58,249 bases of DNA from Jannaschia maritima (GCF_030973515.1 NZ_JARGZA010000021.1:1-58249), one strand, 5' to 3'. Counted from the first letter of the stretch, positions 24,659 to 34,448 are shown. Notes: generated by a model from the letters alone, not told the origin. Made by a program: numbers and translations.

Positions 24659-27252
24659 TCCGCGGCCTCCAGGGGGGCGTGCGCGGCGAGGATGGCGGCG
24701 ATCTCGGGGCGGCAGGAGCCGCAGGCGGTGCCCGCGCCCGTCGCCGCGCCGATGCCTTCGACCTCGCGCGCGCCGCAGGCCGCGATGGTGTTCGCGCCCA
24801 CACCCAGGCAGGCGCATACGGTGGGGCCGGGATCGGGCCGGGCGCCGGCCGGACGCCCGGCGAGGGGGCTGTCCTCGGTCCCCAGGAGGGCCGCGACGTG
24901 TCCGCGCTGCACCGCGACTGGGCCGGGCGCAACGAAGAGCGCGCCGGCCAGGAGGCCGTCCAGGCGGTAGGCGAGGCGATGACGGCCCGACGCGGCGTCG
25001 CGCACCTGCGACAGGTCCGCGGCCGCGACGCCCAGGACGCGGCGCGCCAGGACGTCCCAGTCGGCCACGGGGGCGGTGCCAGCCATCTCGACCTGCCAGC
25101 CCGCCTCGGTCCGAGCCCTGGCCCAGTAGGTGCCTGGGAGCGCATCGAGGTCGGGCCTTCGCAGGGAGACGGCGTAGGCGAACCACGCGGCGGGCCAGGC
25201 CCGGACCTCCACGCGCGCGGATTTCGATGCGGGCTGGCCCGAGACGGGGTCGGTCGTGGCCGGCACCAGGCGGGAGATGCAGGCCTGCGCAGCCGTCTCG
25301 GCGGACCAGTGGATCGGGGCGAAGGCGTCGCCGGGCCGCACCCGGTCTGTCACCAGCGCGCGCAGGAGCGCCGTGCCGCCATGTCCTGCGACCTCGATCA
25401 CGGAGGCGGGCGCGATGCCGTGCGCGGCGGCGTCCGCGGGGTGCAGCTCCAGGTAGGGTTCGGCGATATGGGCCGAGAGCCTCGCCGCGGCGCCCGTGCG
25501 GGTCATGGTGTGCCATTGGTCGCGCACCCGGCCTGTGTTAAGGCGCAGGCCGCGGGCCTCGGGCGCGGCGGGGGCGCGGACCGGCACCATGCGTGCGCGT
25601 CCGTCGGGGGTGAAGAACCGGCCGTCGCCGAAGAACCGGCCGCCCCGGCGCGCCGCCGTCACCGGCCAGCGGACCGGGGCCAGCGCGTCGTATTCGGCGT
25701 CCGAGACGTCGCGGAGGCCTGAGATGTCGAAGTCCGATCCGAGCGATGCGGCGATGCCCGAGAGGGCGGCATGCTCGCGGAAGATCTCCGCCGGGCCGGC
25801 ATAGTCGAAGGCGGGTCCGTGCCCCAGCCGCGTGGCTAGGTCGGCGAAGATCGCCCAGTCGGCCCGCGCCTCCCCCGGCGGCGGCAGCACCGTGCGCTGG
25901 CGCGAGATGCAGCGTTCGGAGTTCGTGACGGTCCCATCCTTCTCTCCCCAGCCGAGGGCGGGCAGCAGGACATGCGCCAACCGGGCCGTATCCGTGCAGG
26001 CGGTCACGTCCTGGACGACGACCAGGGGACAGGCCGCCAGCGCTGCGCGGACCCTACCGCTGCCGGGCAAGCTGACGGCCGGGTTCGTGCACGCGATCCA
26101 GATCGCCTTGATCCGCCCGTCGGCCACGCGCTCGAACATCTCGACCGCCTTCGGCCCATCGGCCTGCGGCATCGCGGGCGCGTTCCAGAAGGCTTGGACC
26201 GCGGCACGGTGCGCGGGGTCCGTCAGCGATAGATGGCAGGCCAGGGTATTGGCCAGGCCCCCCACTTCGCGCCCCCCCATCGCGTTCGGCTGACCCGTGA
26301 CGGAGAAGGGTCCGCAACCGGGCCGCCCGATCCGCCCGGTGGCCAGGTGGCAGTTGATGATGGCCGACACCGTGTCGGTCCCCTGCTCGGACTGGTTCAC
26401 GCCCTGGCTGAAGACGGTCACGACCTTCTCCGTTCGGGTCCACAGGCGCAGGAACGCGGCGAGGTCCGGGGGCGTCAGACCCGTCCGGTCCGGCCCCACG
26501 CGCGCCGCGTCCAGCGCGGCGTCGAAGCCCCCGACATGGGCCAGGATCCATTCGGCGTCCACGGCACCGTTTTCGTGCAGATGGGCCAGAAGGCGGTTGA
26601 ACAGCGCCGCATCGCCGCCGGGCGCGATCCGCAGGTCCAGGTCCGCGATCTCCGACGTCGCCGTCCGGCGCGGGTCGATGTTGACCACGCGCATGTCCGG
26701 CCGCGCATCCCGCGCCGCGCGCAGGCGCTGGAACAGGACCGGATGGCACCAGGCGAGGTTCGAGCCCACCAGCACCACCAGGTCCGCCTGCTCCAGATCG
26801 TCGTATTGCCCCGGCACCGTGTCGGTCCCGAAGGCGCGTCTGTGTCCCGCGACCGTCGACGCCATGCACAGACGGCTGTTGGTGTCGATGTTCGCCGTGC
26901 CCACGAAGCCCTTCGCCAGTTTGTTGACGACGTAGTAATCCTCCGTCAGCAACTGCCCGGACACGTAGAAGGCCACCGCGTCCGGCCCATACTCCGCAAT
27001 GGTGCGGGCGAAGCCGCCCGCCGCCCGGTCCATTGCGGCGTCCCACGACGCGCGGCGACCGTCCACGACGGGGTGCAGGAGCCGGTCCTCCAGCCCGACC
27101 GTCTCGCCCAGGGCGGCGCCCTTGGAACAGAGCCGTCCGTGGTTGGCCGGATGGTCGGTGTCCCCCGAGACGGCCAACCCGTCCGGTCCCGGCTCGGCCA
27201 CCACGCCGCAGCCGACGCCGCAATAGGCGCAGGTGGTGCGGATCCCCGTCAC
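24655..27252 (-). CDS. nasA: assimilatory nitrate reductase catalytic subunit
   Basis: Molybdopterin enzyme reducing nitrate to nitrite in the cytoplasm. 865 residues. N-terminal [4Fe-4S] site TCAYCGVGCGV (Cys8, Cys11, Cys15) with the fourth cysteine in GRLCSKGA (Cys42). Mo-bis-MGD domains follow, with NIDTNSRLCMAS (the conserved Cys region), VVLVGSNLAWCHPVL and GREVGGLAN, and a C-terminal cofactor domain (LNTGRVRDQWHTMTRTG). An extra C-terminal BFD-like [2Fe-2S] module is present at about 812-860 (VCACLGVG ... GTACGSCRPE), probably for electron entry. GTG 27252 overlaps the nirD stop by 4 nt (GTGA) and places the first cysteine at the usual distance from the start. Confidence 0.94.
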   Translation of the reverse strand: MTGIRTTCAYCGVGCGVVAEPGPDGLAVSGDTDHPANHGRLCSKGAALGETVGLEDRLLHPVVDGRRASWDAAMDRAAGGFARTIAEYGPDAVAFYVSGQLLTEDYYVVNKLAKGFVGTANIDTNSRLCMASTVAGHRRAFGTDTVPGQYDDLEQADLVVLVGSNLAWCHPVLFQRLRAARDARPDMRVVNIDPRRTATSEIADLDLRIAPGGDAALFNRLLAHLHENGAVDAEWILAHVGGFDAALDAARVGPDRTGLTPPDLAAFLRLWTRTEKVVTVFSQGVNQSEQGTDTVSAIINCHLATGRIGRPGCGPFSVTGQPNAMGGREVGGLANTLACHLSLTDPAHRAAVQAFWNAPAMPQADGPKAVEMFERVADGRIKAIWIACTNPAVSLPGSGRVRAALAACPLVVVQDVTACTDTARLAHVLLPALGWGEKDGTVTNSERCISRQRTVLPPPGEARADWAIFADLATRLGHGPAFDYAGPAEIFREHAALSGIAASLGSDFDISGLRDVSDAEYDALAPVRWPVTAARRGGRFFGDGRFFTPDGRARMVPVRAPAAPEARGLRLNTGRVRDQWHTMTRTGAAARLSAHIAEPYLELHPADAAAHGIAPASVIEVAGHGGTALLRALVTDRVRPGDAFAPIHWSAETAAQACISRLVPATTDPVSGQPASKSARVEVRAWPAAWFAYAVSLRRPDLDALPGTYWARARTEAGWQVEMAGTAPVADWDVLARRVLGVAAADLSQVRDAASGRHRLAYRLDGLLAGALFVAPGPVAVQRGHVAALLGTEDSPLAGRPAGARPDPGPTVCACLGVGANTIAACGAREVEGIGAATGAGTACGSCRPEIAAILAAHAPLEAAE

Positions 27253-27581
27253 GCCGCGCTCGCGCGGGCGAGGCGGCTGGCGTCGATCAGGATGCGCCCG
27301 CCCTCGACGCGGCAGGGATAGGTGGGCACCGTCCCCTCGTCCGCGCCCATGGCGCGTCCGGTGTTCAGGTCGAACACCCAGTTGTGCAGCGGACAGGTGA
27401 CCGACTGGCCGTGGACGATGCCTTCGGACAGGGGCCCGCCCTTGTGCGGGCATCGGTCGTCCAGCGCGTAGACGTCGTCCCCGCCGGTGCGGAAGACGGC
27501 GACGCAGCCCTGCGCCGTCGTCAGCTTCCGGGCCCCGCGGGCGGGGATCTCGTCCAGCGCCGCGATGTCGATCCAGTTCAT
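27249..27581 (-). CDS. nirD: nitrite reductase (NADH) small subunit
   Basis: 110-residue Rieske-type partner of NirB. Cluster ligands are visible as CPHKGGPLSEG (Cys44, His46) and CPLHNW (Cys63, His66), followed by TYPCRVEGGRILID. The intact Rieske ligands mark this as a cluster-binding form, unlike enterobacterial NirD where they are missing. ATGA overlap with nirB upstream and GTGA overlap with nasA downstream. Confidence 0.93.
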   Translation of the reverse strand: MNWIDIAALDEIPARGARKLTTAQGCVAVFRTGGDDVYALDDRCPHKGGPLSEGIVHGQSVTCPLHNWVFDLNTGRAMGADEGTVPTYPCRVEGGRILIDASRLARASAA

Positions 27582-30004
27582 TCGGCGGCCTCCAGGGCGA
27601 GGGACGCGACCGGACGGTAGCGTTCGGCCTGCGCCGCCGCGTGCCGCGCCCAGGGGTCGTGGCGATAGACCGATTGCGACAGCTCGAACCGATCGACGAG
27701 CGCCCGCCGCTCATCCGGGTCCTCGATCTGCGCGCGCACCCAGTCCATCCCGACCTTGGCCAGCCACTTGTAAATGCGGTCGAGATACTTGGCGTTTTCG
27801 CGGTAGACCTGGATCACCGCCTTGATTACCTGGATCGTCTCTGCCTCCGTAGGGACCTGAATCAGAAACTCCGTCTCCTTGACGTCCATGCCCGCGGCCC
27901 CGCCGATCGAGACTTGGTAGCCGCTGTCGACGCAGACCACGCCGATGTCCTTGCACGTCGCCTCCGCGCAGTTGCGCGGGCAGCCGGACACGCCGAGCTT
28001 GAGCTTGTGGGGCGTCCAGGATCCGTGGAGCGTCTTCTCCAGCGCGATGCCCAGACCCGTAGAATCCTGCGTCCCGAACCGGCAATGGTCGGTTCCAACG
28101 CACGTCTTCACCGTCCGCAGCCCCTTGGAATAGGCGTAGCCCGAAACCATTCCCGCTTCGTTCAGGTCGCGCCAGATCGCGGGCAGATCCTCGCCCCGCA
28201 CGCCCAGGAGGTCGATGCGTTGGCCACCCGTCACCTTCACGGTGGGGACGTGGTACTTGTCGGCGGCGTCCGCGATGGCGCGGAGTTCGTCGGGCGTCGT
28301 GACCCCGCCCCACATCCGTGGCACGACGCTGAACGTGCCGTCCTCCTGGATGTTGGCGTGTTTGCGTTCGTTGATGAAGCGGCTCTGCGGGTCGTCGGCG
28401 TAGTCCAGCGGCCAGTCGGCCAGCAGGTAGAAGTTCAGGGCGGGGCGGCACGTATGGCAGCCGTCCACGGTCTTCCAGCCCAGTTCTTGCCAGACGGCCG
28501 GCATGGTCTTGAGCGCCTGCGACTTGATGAGCCGCCGCACCTCCTCGTGGGTGAGGTCGGTGCAGCCGCAGACGGGCTGCACGGCGGGCGCCGCCGCCCC
28601 CGTCTGCGCGGCGATCAGCTGCTCGACGAGCCCCGTGCAGGTGCCGCAGGACGCGCTAGCCTTGGTGTTGGCCCGCACGCCGCCCAGGTCGACGGCGCCG
28701 CCCTCGATGGCCGCCACGATGGTTCCCTTGCAAACGCCGTTGCAACCGCAGATCTCCGCATCATCCGGCAAGGCTGCAACGGCCGCCATAGGGTCCGCTT
28801 GGCCCCCCCCCTGATAGGCCGGTCCGAAAATCAGGGTCTCGCGCATATCGGTGATGTCGGTCCGGTCTTTGATAAGCTGGAAGAACCAGGCGCTGTCGGC
28901 GGTGTCGCCATACATCACCGCGCCCACCACGCGGTCCTGCTGCAGCACCAAGCGCCGGTACACCCCGCGCGACGGGTCGCGCAGGACGATGTCCTCGCGC
29001 CCTTCGCCCTCCGCGAAGTCGCCCGCGCTGAACAGGTCGCAGCCGGTCACCTTCAGCTTGGTGGACAGCTCCTTGGGGACGAAGGCCGCGTCCTCGCCGG
29101 TCAGCGTCGCCGCCACGACCTTGGCCTGGTCGTAGAGCGGCGCGACAAGACCGAAGAGCGCGCCGTCGTGCTCCACGCATTCGCCCACCGCCAGCACGTC
29201 CGCGTCGGACGTGACCATGCGGTCGTCCACCTGGATGCCCCGGCCCACCGCCAGCCCAGCACGCTTCGCGACCGCGACGTTGGGGCGGATCCCCACCGCC
29301 ATCACGAGGAGGTCGCAAGCCAGCTCGGTCCCGTCGTCGAGCATCAGCGCGCGGACATGGCCGCCGTCGCCGAGGATCTCCGTGGAATTGGCCGAGCAGC
29401 GCACCGTGATGCCCTTCTCCACCAGCGCCTTGCGCAGCAGGTAGCCCGCCGCCTCGTCCAACTGCCGTTCCATCAGGTGCGGGTTTATGTGGATGACGGT
29501 GACGTCGGCGCCGCGCGCGGCCATGCCCGCCGCCGCCTCGAGGCCCAGGAGCCCCCCGCCGATGACGACGACGCGGCGGCCCGCGCCCATCGCCATCATC
29601 CGTTCCGTGTCCTCCAGGTCCCGGTAGGCGATCACGCCGTCGAGGTCGTGGCCGGGCAGGGGGATCATGAACGGGTCGGAGCCGGTCCCGATCAGCAGCT
29701 TGTCGTAGGCCACGACGTCGCCGGTCTCGGACGTGACGGTCTTGGCTGCCCGGTCCACCGACGCGACGCGCGTGCCGAACCGGCACTCCACGCCATGCGC
29801 CTCGTACCAAGCGGCGTCGTGGATCACGATGTCCTCGTAGGCCTTCTCGCCCGACAGGACGGGGGAAAGCATGATGCGGTCATAGTTGCCGCGGGGTTCG
29901 GCGTTGAAGAGCGTGACGGACCATCGGCCCGGCTCGCGTTCGAACAGATGTTCCAGGGCGCGGCCCGTGGCCATGCCCGCGCCGACGACGACGAGTCGCT
30001 TCAT
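27578..30004 (-). CDS. nirB: nitrite reductase (NADH) large subunit
   Basis: 808 residues; reduces nitrite to ammonium in the cytoplasm with NADH. N-terminal FAD domain (LVVVGAGMATGRALEHL) and NAD domain (VVVIGGGLLGLEAAAGMA), then a BFD-like [2Fe-2S] region with CGCNGVCKG (about 420) and ASCGTCTGLVEQL. The C-terminal nitrite/sulfite reductase half binds siroheme and [4Fe-4S], seen as GTDHCRFGTQDSTGLG (about 640) and GVSGCPRNCAEATCKDIGV. Length is normal. Siroheme would come from CysG at the end of the operon. ATG 30004 overlaps the preceding transporter gene stop. Confidence 0.96.
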   Translation of the reverse strand: MKRLVVVGAGMATGRALEHLFEREPGRWSVTLFNAEPRGNYDRIMLSPVLSGEKAYEDIVIHDAAWYEAHGVECRFGTRVASVDRAAKTVTSETGDVVAYDKLLIGTGSDPFMIPLPGHDLDGVIAYRDLEDTERMMAMGAGRRVVVIGGGLLGLEAAAGMAARGADVTVIHINPHLMERQLDEAAGYLLRKALVEKGITVRCSANSTEILGDGGHVRALMLDDGTELACDLLVMAVGIRPNVAVAKRAGLAVGRGIQVDDRMVTSDADVLAVGECVEHDGALFGLVAPLYDQAKVVAATLTGEDAAFVPKELSTKLKVTGCDLFSAGDFAEGEGREDIVLRDPSRGVYRRLVLQQDRVVGAVMYGDTADSAWFFQLIKDRTDITDMRETLIFGPAYQGGGQADPMAAVAALPDDAEICGCNGVCKGTIVAAIEGGAVDLGGVRANTKASASCGTCTGLVEQLIAAQTGAAAPAVQPVCGCTDLTHEEVRRLIKSQALKTMPAVWQELGWKTVDGCHTCRPALNFYLLADWPLDYADDPQSRFINERKHANIQEDGTFSVVPRMWGGVTTPDELRAIADAADKYHVPTVKVTGGQRIDLLGVRGEDLPAIWRDLNEAGMVSGYAYSKGLRTVKTCVGTDHCRFGTQDSTGLGIALEKTLHGSWTPHKLKLGVSGCPRNCAEATCKDIGVVCVDSGYQVSIGGAAGMDVKETEFLIQVPTEAETIQVIKAVIQVYRENAKYLDRIYKWLAKVGMDWVRAQIEDPDERRALVDRFELSQSVYRHDPWARHAAAQAERYRPVASLALEAAE

Positions 30005-31659
30005 GCCGCCTTCTCCGCTTTCGGTTTGGGGGTCGCCCCGTGTTCGTACGCCTCCAGGAAATCCAGGACCTCTTGCCGGTAGGCGTAATAGTCGGGGTGT
30101 TCGAGCAGCGCCGCGCGGGTGCGGGGGCGGGGCAGGTCGACGTCGAGAATCTTACCGATGGTCGCCTGCGGTCCGTTCGTCATCATCACGACGCGGTCGG
30201 CCAGCAGGATCGCCTCGTCCACGTCGTGCGTGACGCAGATGGCCGTGACCTTGGTGCGTTCCCACACCTCCATCAGCACTTCCTGTAGCTCCCAGCGGGT
30301 GAGGCTGTCGAGCATGCCGAACGGCTCGTCGAGGAGCAGGAGCTTGGGCGACAGGGCGAAGGCGCGGGCGATGCCGACCCGCTGCTTCATCCCGTTCGAG
30401 AGATCGGCGGCGGGCTTGTCCATCGCGTTCCCCAGGCCGACGCGTTCGAGGTAGTACTCCACCACCTCCCGGCGCTCGGCGCGTGACGCGCGGGGATAGA
30501 CCTTGTCCACGCCGACGGCGACGTTCTCCGCAGCCGTCAACCAGGGGAACAGTGATGGGGACTGGAACACCACGGCCCGTTCCGGGTCCGCCCCCATCAC
30601 ATGCCGTCCGTCCAGCTTGATCGCGCCCTTGGAGATCGCGTTGAGGCCGGCGGCCATCGTCAGCACGGTGGACTTGCCGCAGCCCGAATGCCCGATCAGC
30701 GAGACGAACTCGCCCCGGTCCATCTTCAGGTCGAAATCCTCTACGACCGTCAGCGGCCCCTTAGGCGTCGGATAGACCTTGTGCAGTTGGCTGAAGTCGA
30801 GGAACCGCTGGTCGATAAGGCCCCCAGTCGCCTTGGCCTGGGCCATCGGCACGCCGTGGATCGGGGTCACGTCCGGCAGCGTCCGCGCGCCGCCCGATTG
30901 CGCCGCTTCCCCCAGCTCCATCAGGTGGCGCGTGACCTCGGCCCGCAGGCGCTTGAAGCCCGCGTGATGGTTCATCTCGCCCCTGTCACGGGGGCGCGGG
31001 ATGTCGACCTGGAAGGCGCGGCCCAACGTCCCGTCGGGCCGCAGCGCCACGATCCGATCGGCCAGCACGATGGCCTCGTCCACGTCGTTGGTCACGAGCA
31101 CGCAGGTCTGCCGTTCGGCCCGCCAGATCGCCTCGATCTCGGAGGCCAGGTTGCCACGCGTCAGCGCGTCGAGCGCGGAGAGCGGCTCGTCCAGCAGCAG
31201 CACCTCGGGGTTCATCGCCAGCGCGCGCGCCACGTTGACCCGCTGGCGCATGCCCCCCGACAGCTCCGCCGGGCGGCGCGCGGCGGCGTGGGACAGGCCC
31301 ACCATCGCCACGTACTTCGCCACGCGCGCATCGGTCTCCGCGCGGCCTAGTCCGGGGAACACGGCCTCCACGGCCAGGCGCACGTTCCCCGCCACCGTGA
31401 GCCACGGCATCAGCGAGTAGGACTGGAAGATCACGCCCCGTTCAGGGCCTGGCCCCCGGATTGGGGCGCCCTTGAACAGCGCCTCGCCCGAGGTCGGGGC
31501 CTGCAGGCCCGCGAGCAGGTTGATCAGGGTGGTCTTGCCGGTGCCCGAAAAGCCCAGCAGGACGACGAACTCGCCTTCGGGCACGTCGAGGTCGATGCCG
31601 CGCAGGACCGGCGTATCCCCGTGCGAAACGGCGGCGTTCTTCAGCGTCAGGATCCCCAT
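30001..31659 (-). CDS. nitrate ABC transporter, tandem ATP-binding protein (NrtC/NrtD-type fusion)
   Basis: 552 residues containing two complete ABC domains in one chain. First domain: Walker A GFSGTGKTT (about 37-45), signature LSGGMRQR, Walker B VLLLDEPLSALD. Second domain: Walker A GHSGCGKST (about 323), signature LSNGMKQR, LLLLDEPFGMLD. The switch (H-loop) histidine is present in the second domain (CVTHDVDEA) but is Asn in the first (LVTNDVDEA, about 185), suggesting unequal ATPase sites. A linker of about 60 residues joins them. ATG 31659 has GGTGAG upstream; GTG 31668, overlapping the nrtB stop as GTGA, is an alternative start. Works with NrtB and NrtA. Confidence 0.9.
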   Translation of the reverse strand: MGILTLKNAAVSHGDTPVLRGIDLDVPEGEFVVLLGFSGTGKTTLINLLAGLQAPTSGEALFKGAPIRGPGPERGVIFQSYSLMPWLTVAGNVRLAVEAVFPGLGRAETDARVAKYVAMVGLSHAAARRPAELSGGMRQRVNVARALAMNPEVLLLDEPLSALDALTRGNLASEIEAIWRAERQTCVLVTNDVDEAIVLADRIVALRPDGTLGRAFQVDIPRPRDRGEMNHHAGFKRLRAEVTRHLMELGEAAQSGGARTLPDVTPIHGVPMAQAKATGGLIDQRFLDFSQLHKVYPTPKGPLTVVEDFDLKMDRGEFVSLIGHSGCGKSTVLTMAAGLNAISKGAIKLDGRHVMGADPERAVVFQSPSLFPWLTAAENVAVGVDKVYPRASRAERREVVEYYLERVGLGNAMDKPAADLSNGMKQRVGIARAFALSPKLLLLDEPFGMLDSLTRWELQEVLMEVWERTKVTAICVTHDVDEAILLADRVVMMTNGPQATIGKILDVDLPRPRTRAALLEHPDYYAYRQEVLDFLEAYEHGATPKPKAEKAA

Positions 31660-31664
31660 GCCGC

Positions 31665-32741
31665 TCACCGGTTCGCCGAGAAGGTGAAGGCCGCCTGAAT
31701 TGCGAACATCAGCCGGTCGAGGAGGAAGCCGATGATGCCGATGGTGAGCACCGCGACCATGATCCGGGCCAGCGACTGGGACGATCCGTTCTGGAACTCG
31801 TCCCAGACGAACTTCCCAAGCCCCGGGTTCTGCGCCAGCATCTCGGCAGCGATCAGGACCATCCAGCCGACGCCGAGCGACAGGCGCAGGCCAGTGAAGA
31901 TCAAGGGCAAGGCGGAGGGCAGGACCAGCTTTCGGATCTTGGCCCACGTGCCCATCTTCAACACCTTCGAGACGGCGACGAGATCGCGGTCGATGGAGGC
32001 TACGCCGAGTGCGGTGTTGATCAGCGTCGGCCAGAGCGAGCAGAGCGTCACCGTGATAGCCGAGACCAGGAACGACTTGGCGAAGAGCCCGTCGTTGGTC
32101 GCATAGACGGCGGAGACGACCATCGTGACGATGGGCAGCCAGGCCAGCGGCGAGACCGGCTTGAAGATCTGGATCAGCGGGTTGAGCGCCGCGTTGGCGG
32201 TGCGCGACAGGCCCGCCAGGATGCCCAGCGGCACGGCGAGGATGGTGGCGATCAGGAAGCCGAAGAAGACGGTCCCGATGCTCGTCGCGATCTGGTCGTA
32301 GTAGGACGGCGCGCCGGTATAGGCCCGCTCGACCGGTTCCTGCCCGCTCGCGGCGCGACGTTCGTTCAGGGTCGCCACCTGCTCCTGGAAGCGCGCCTCG
32401 GACGCGGCCTTGCGGCTCGCGTCCTCGTGCAGCGCGATGGCCTGCTCCCAGACCTGCGCGGGGCCGGGCACCGCGCCCAGCGACGTCTGCACTTGCGGCG
32501 CCAGCAAGCCCCACGCGACGAGGAAGCCCAGGATGGCCAGGAGGGGCACGCCGGCCAGACGCCAGATCTCGTGCGCCTGACGCTTCGGGTCGTCGCCGGC
32601 CGCGGCGCGCAGCATCGGCGTCAGCCAGCCCAGGCCGGCAACGGACAGCCAGGCGTCGGCGCGGTTGATGCGGGTGAACCACACGGCGCGACGGGCCTCC
32701 CGGTGGTTCGCTTCGATGGTGTCTGGATCGACGGCGGTCAT
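31665..32741 (-). CDS. nrtB: nitrate ABC transporter permease
   Basis: 358 residues. One hydrophobic helix near 60-80 is followed by a periplasmic stretch (about 85-150), then the permease core with YYDQIATSIGTVFFGFLIAT and IFKPVSPLAWLPI. The ABC-coupling loop region reads VLKMGTWAKIRKLVLPSALP, followed by GLRLSLGVGWMVLIAAEMLA, all typical of the nitrate/bicarbonate/taurine importer permeases. ATG 32741 follows GGAGA. Separated from nrtA by 106 nt that contain a strong hairpin. Confidence 0.93.
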   Translation of the reverse strand: MTAVDPDTIEANHREARRAVWFTRINRADAWLSVAGLGWLTPMLRAAAGDDPKRQAHEIWRLAGVPLLAILGFLVAWGLLAPQVQTSLGAVPGPAQVWEQAIALHEDASRKAASEARFQEQVATLNERRAASGQEPVERAYTGAPSYYDQIATSIGTVFFGFLIATILAVPLGILAGLSRTANAALNPLIQIFKPVSPLAWLPIVTMVVSAVYATNDGLFAKSFLVSAITVTLCSLWPTLINTALGVASIDRDLVAVSKVLKMGTWAKIRKLVLPSALPLIFTGLRLSLGVGWMVLIAAEMLAQNPGLGKFVWDEFQNGSSQSLARIMVAVLTIGIIGFLLDRLMFAIQAAFTFSANR

Positions 32742-32808
32742 GATGGGTCTCCGCGAATGCCGCGCTGCGGCGATGTCTGGGAATGGATGGGGGCGTCCGA
32801 CGGGCGGT

Positions 32809-32840
32809 GGGACGACGGGGCGTAGCCGCCCCGCCGTCCC
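32809..32840 (-). terminator. hairpin between nrtA and nrtB
   Basis: 13-bp stem with one A/C mismatch (GGGACG-A-CGGGGCG on one side) closed by a TAGC loop, lying just after the nrtA stop and before nrtB. No T-run follows. It could attenuate read-through or protect the nrtA mRNA end, giving more binding protein than permease. Confidence 0.55.
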
Positions 32841-32847
32841 GCGCCGG

Positions 32848-34218
32848 TCAGCCCTGGACCTCGTCACCCACGACGACCTGATCGCCCTTCAGCCCGATGG
32901 GCAGGCTGTCGAGGTAGGCGTTGGGCGCGCGGCCGTCATAGGCGATGCCGTCGATGATGTCCTCGGCGGGGGTGGGCGCCTTGTAGCCGTCACTATTCCA
33001 GGGGAAGTCGGCTTCGTCGGCCAAGCCTTCGTCCACCAGCATCCGCGCTGCTTCCAGGTAGACATCCGGCCGGTACACCTTCTCCGCCGTCTCGAAGTAC
33101 CAATCGTCGGATTTAGGCTCGGCGATCTGACCCCAGCGGCGCATCTGGGTCAGGTACCAGACCGCGTCCGAATAGAAAGGATAGGTCGCGTTGTAGCGGA
33201 AGAAGACATTGAAGTCGGGCACATCGCGCACATCGCCCTTCTCGTATTCGAAGGTGCCGGTCATCGAGTTCGCGATCACCTCCGCATCGGCGCCGACATA
33301 TTCGGGCCGGGCCAGCATCTCGACGGCTTCCATACGGTTGGCGTTGTCGTTCTTGTCAAGCCAGATCGCCGCGCGGATCAGCGCCTTGGTCACCGCAAGC
33401 GCGGTGTTCGGGTTCTCCTCCACGAAGGCGGCCGTCATGCCGAACACCTTCTCCGGGTTGTTCTTCCAGATCTCGTAATCGGTGATGACCGGGACGCCGA
33501 TCCCCTTGAACACGGCCTGCTGGTTCCAGGGTTCGCCCACGCAGTAGCCGTGGATCGTGCCCGCTTCCAACGTCGCGGGCATCTGCGGCGGCGGCGTCAC
33601 GGACAGAAGGACGTCCGCCGCGACCTGGCCGGTGGCGTCCCCGTCGCCGTAGTAGCCGGGGTTCAACCCGCCCGCCGCCAGCCAGTAGCGCAACTCGTAG
33701 TTATGGGTGGAGACGGGGAAGACCATGCCCATCTTGAAGGGCTCGCCCCGCGCGTTGAAAGCCTCGACGACCGGGGCGAGGTACTCGGCCCCGATCGGGT
33801 GCTGCACGCGCCCGTCGTCCATGACGGGAATCGAGGGCTTCATCATGTCCCAGACCTCGTTGGAGACGGTGATCCCGTTGCCGTTGAGGTCCATCGAGAA
33901 GGGCGTGACGATGTGGGCTTCCGTCCCGTAGCCGATGGTCGCGGCGAGGGGCTGGCCCGCGAGCATGTGCGCGCCTTGCAGCTCGCCCGAGATGACGCCG
34001 TCGAGCAGGACCTTCCAGTTCGCCTGTGCCTCCAGGGTGACGAACAGCCCTTCGTCCAGAAAGTAGCCCTGCTCGTAGGCGACCGCGAGCGGGGCCATGT
34101 CGGTCAGTTTGATGAAGCCGAACTTCAGCTCGTCGACCTCCAGGTCGAGCATCTGCGCGAAGGCGGGGCAGGCAAGGGCGGTGGCGGACAGCAGTCCGGC
34201 GGCGACGTGACGGATCAT
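32848..34218 (-). CDS. nrtA: nitrate ABC transporter substrate-binding protein
   Basis: 456 residues. The Sec signal peptide [21 protein letters not shown] is followed by [20 protein letters not shown], the NrtA/CmpA family start. Other family stretches are [50 protein letters not shown] and MRRWGQI. Periplasmic; delivers nitrate (possibly nitrite or cyanate) to NrtB and the ATPase. ATG 34218 has GAGGAACGCC upstream. Preceded by a leader containing an intrinsic terminator (34261-34317). Confidence 0.93.
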   Translation of the reverse strand: MIRHVAAGLLSATALACPAFAQMLDLEVDELKFGFIKLTDMAPLAVAYEQGYFLDEGLFVTLEAQANWKVLLDGVISGELQGAHMLAGQPLAATIGYGTEAHIVTPFSMDLNGNGITVSNEVWDMMKPSIPVMDDGRVQHPIGAEYLAPVVEAFNARGEPFKMGMVFPVSTHNYELRYWLAAGGLNPGYYGDGDATGQVAADVLLSVTPPPQMPATLEAGTIHGYCVGEPWNQQAVFKGIGVPVITDYEIWKNNPEKVFGMTAAFVEENPNTALAVTKALIRAAIWLDKNDNANRMEAVEMLARPEYVGADAEVIANSMTGTFEYEKGDVRDVPDFNVFFRYNATYPFYSDAVWYLTQMRRWGQIAEPKSDDWYFETAEKVYRPDVYLEAARMLVDEGLADEADFPWNSDGYKAPTPAEDIIDGIAYDGRAPNAYLDSLPIGLKGDQVVVGDEVQG

Positions 34219-34260
34219 GGCGTTCCTCGGGGTCGTGGTCCCTGCGGGACCATGGAATTG

Positions 34261-34317
34261 GAAAAGGCCGCACGACGACTTCCGCACCGGTGACGGTGCG
34301 CGAAGGGTCGAGCGGCC
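34261..34317 (-). terminator. intrinsic terminator in the nrtA leader (putative NasT antitermination target)
   Basis: On the minus strand GGCCGC-T-CGAC pairs with GTCG...GCGGCC around an inner hairpin GCACCG-TCAC-CGGTGC (34284-34299), followed by TTTTCC. It ends about 43 nt before the nrtA ATG, so transcription reaching nrtA must pass it. NasT-family ANTAR proteins act by relieving such leader terminators, and nasT-nasS lie directly upstream. Confidence 0.68.
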
Positions 34318-34448
34318 ATGCTCGGGGGCGGCCCGCATCATGGGGCCCGAGGACCGGATGGGCGTCGTTGCCAACCCGGCGTTGCCCGTTTGGTGCCATG
34401 GGCCCGTTCCGATCCGCAAGCGCCGGCCCCCGAATCCAGTCCGTTTTC

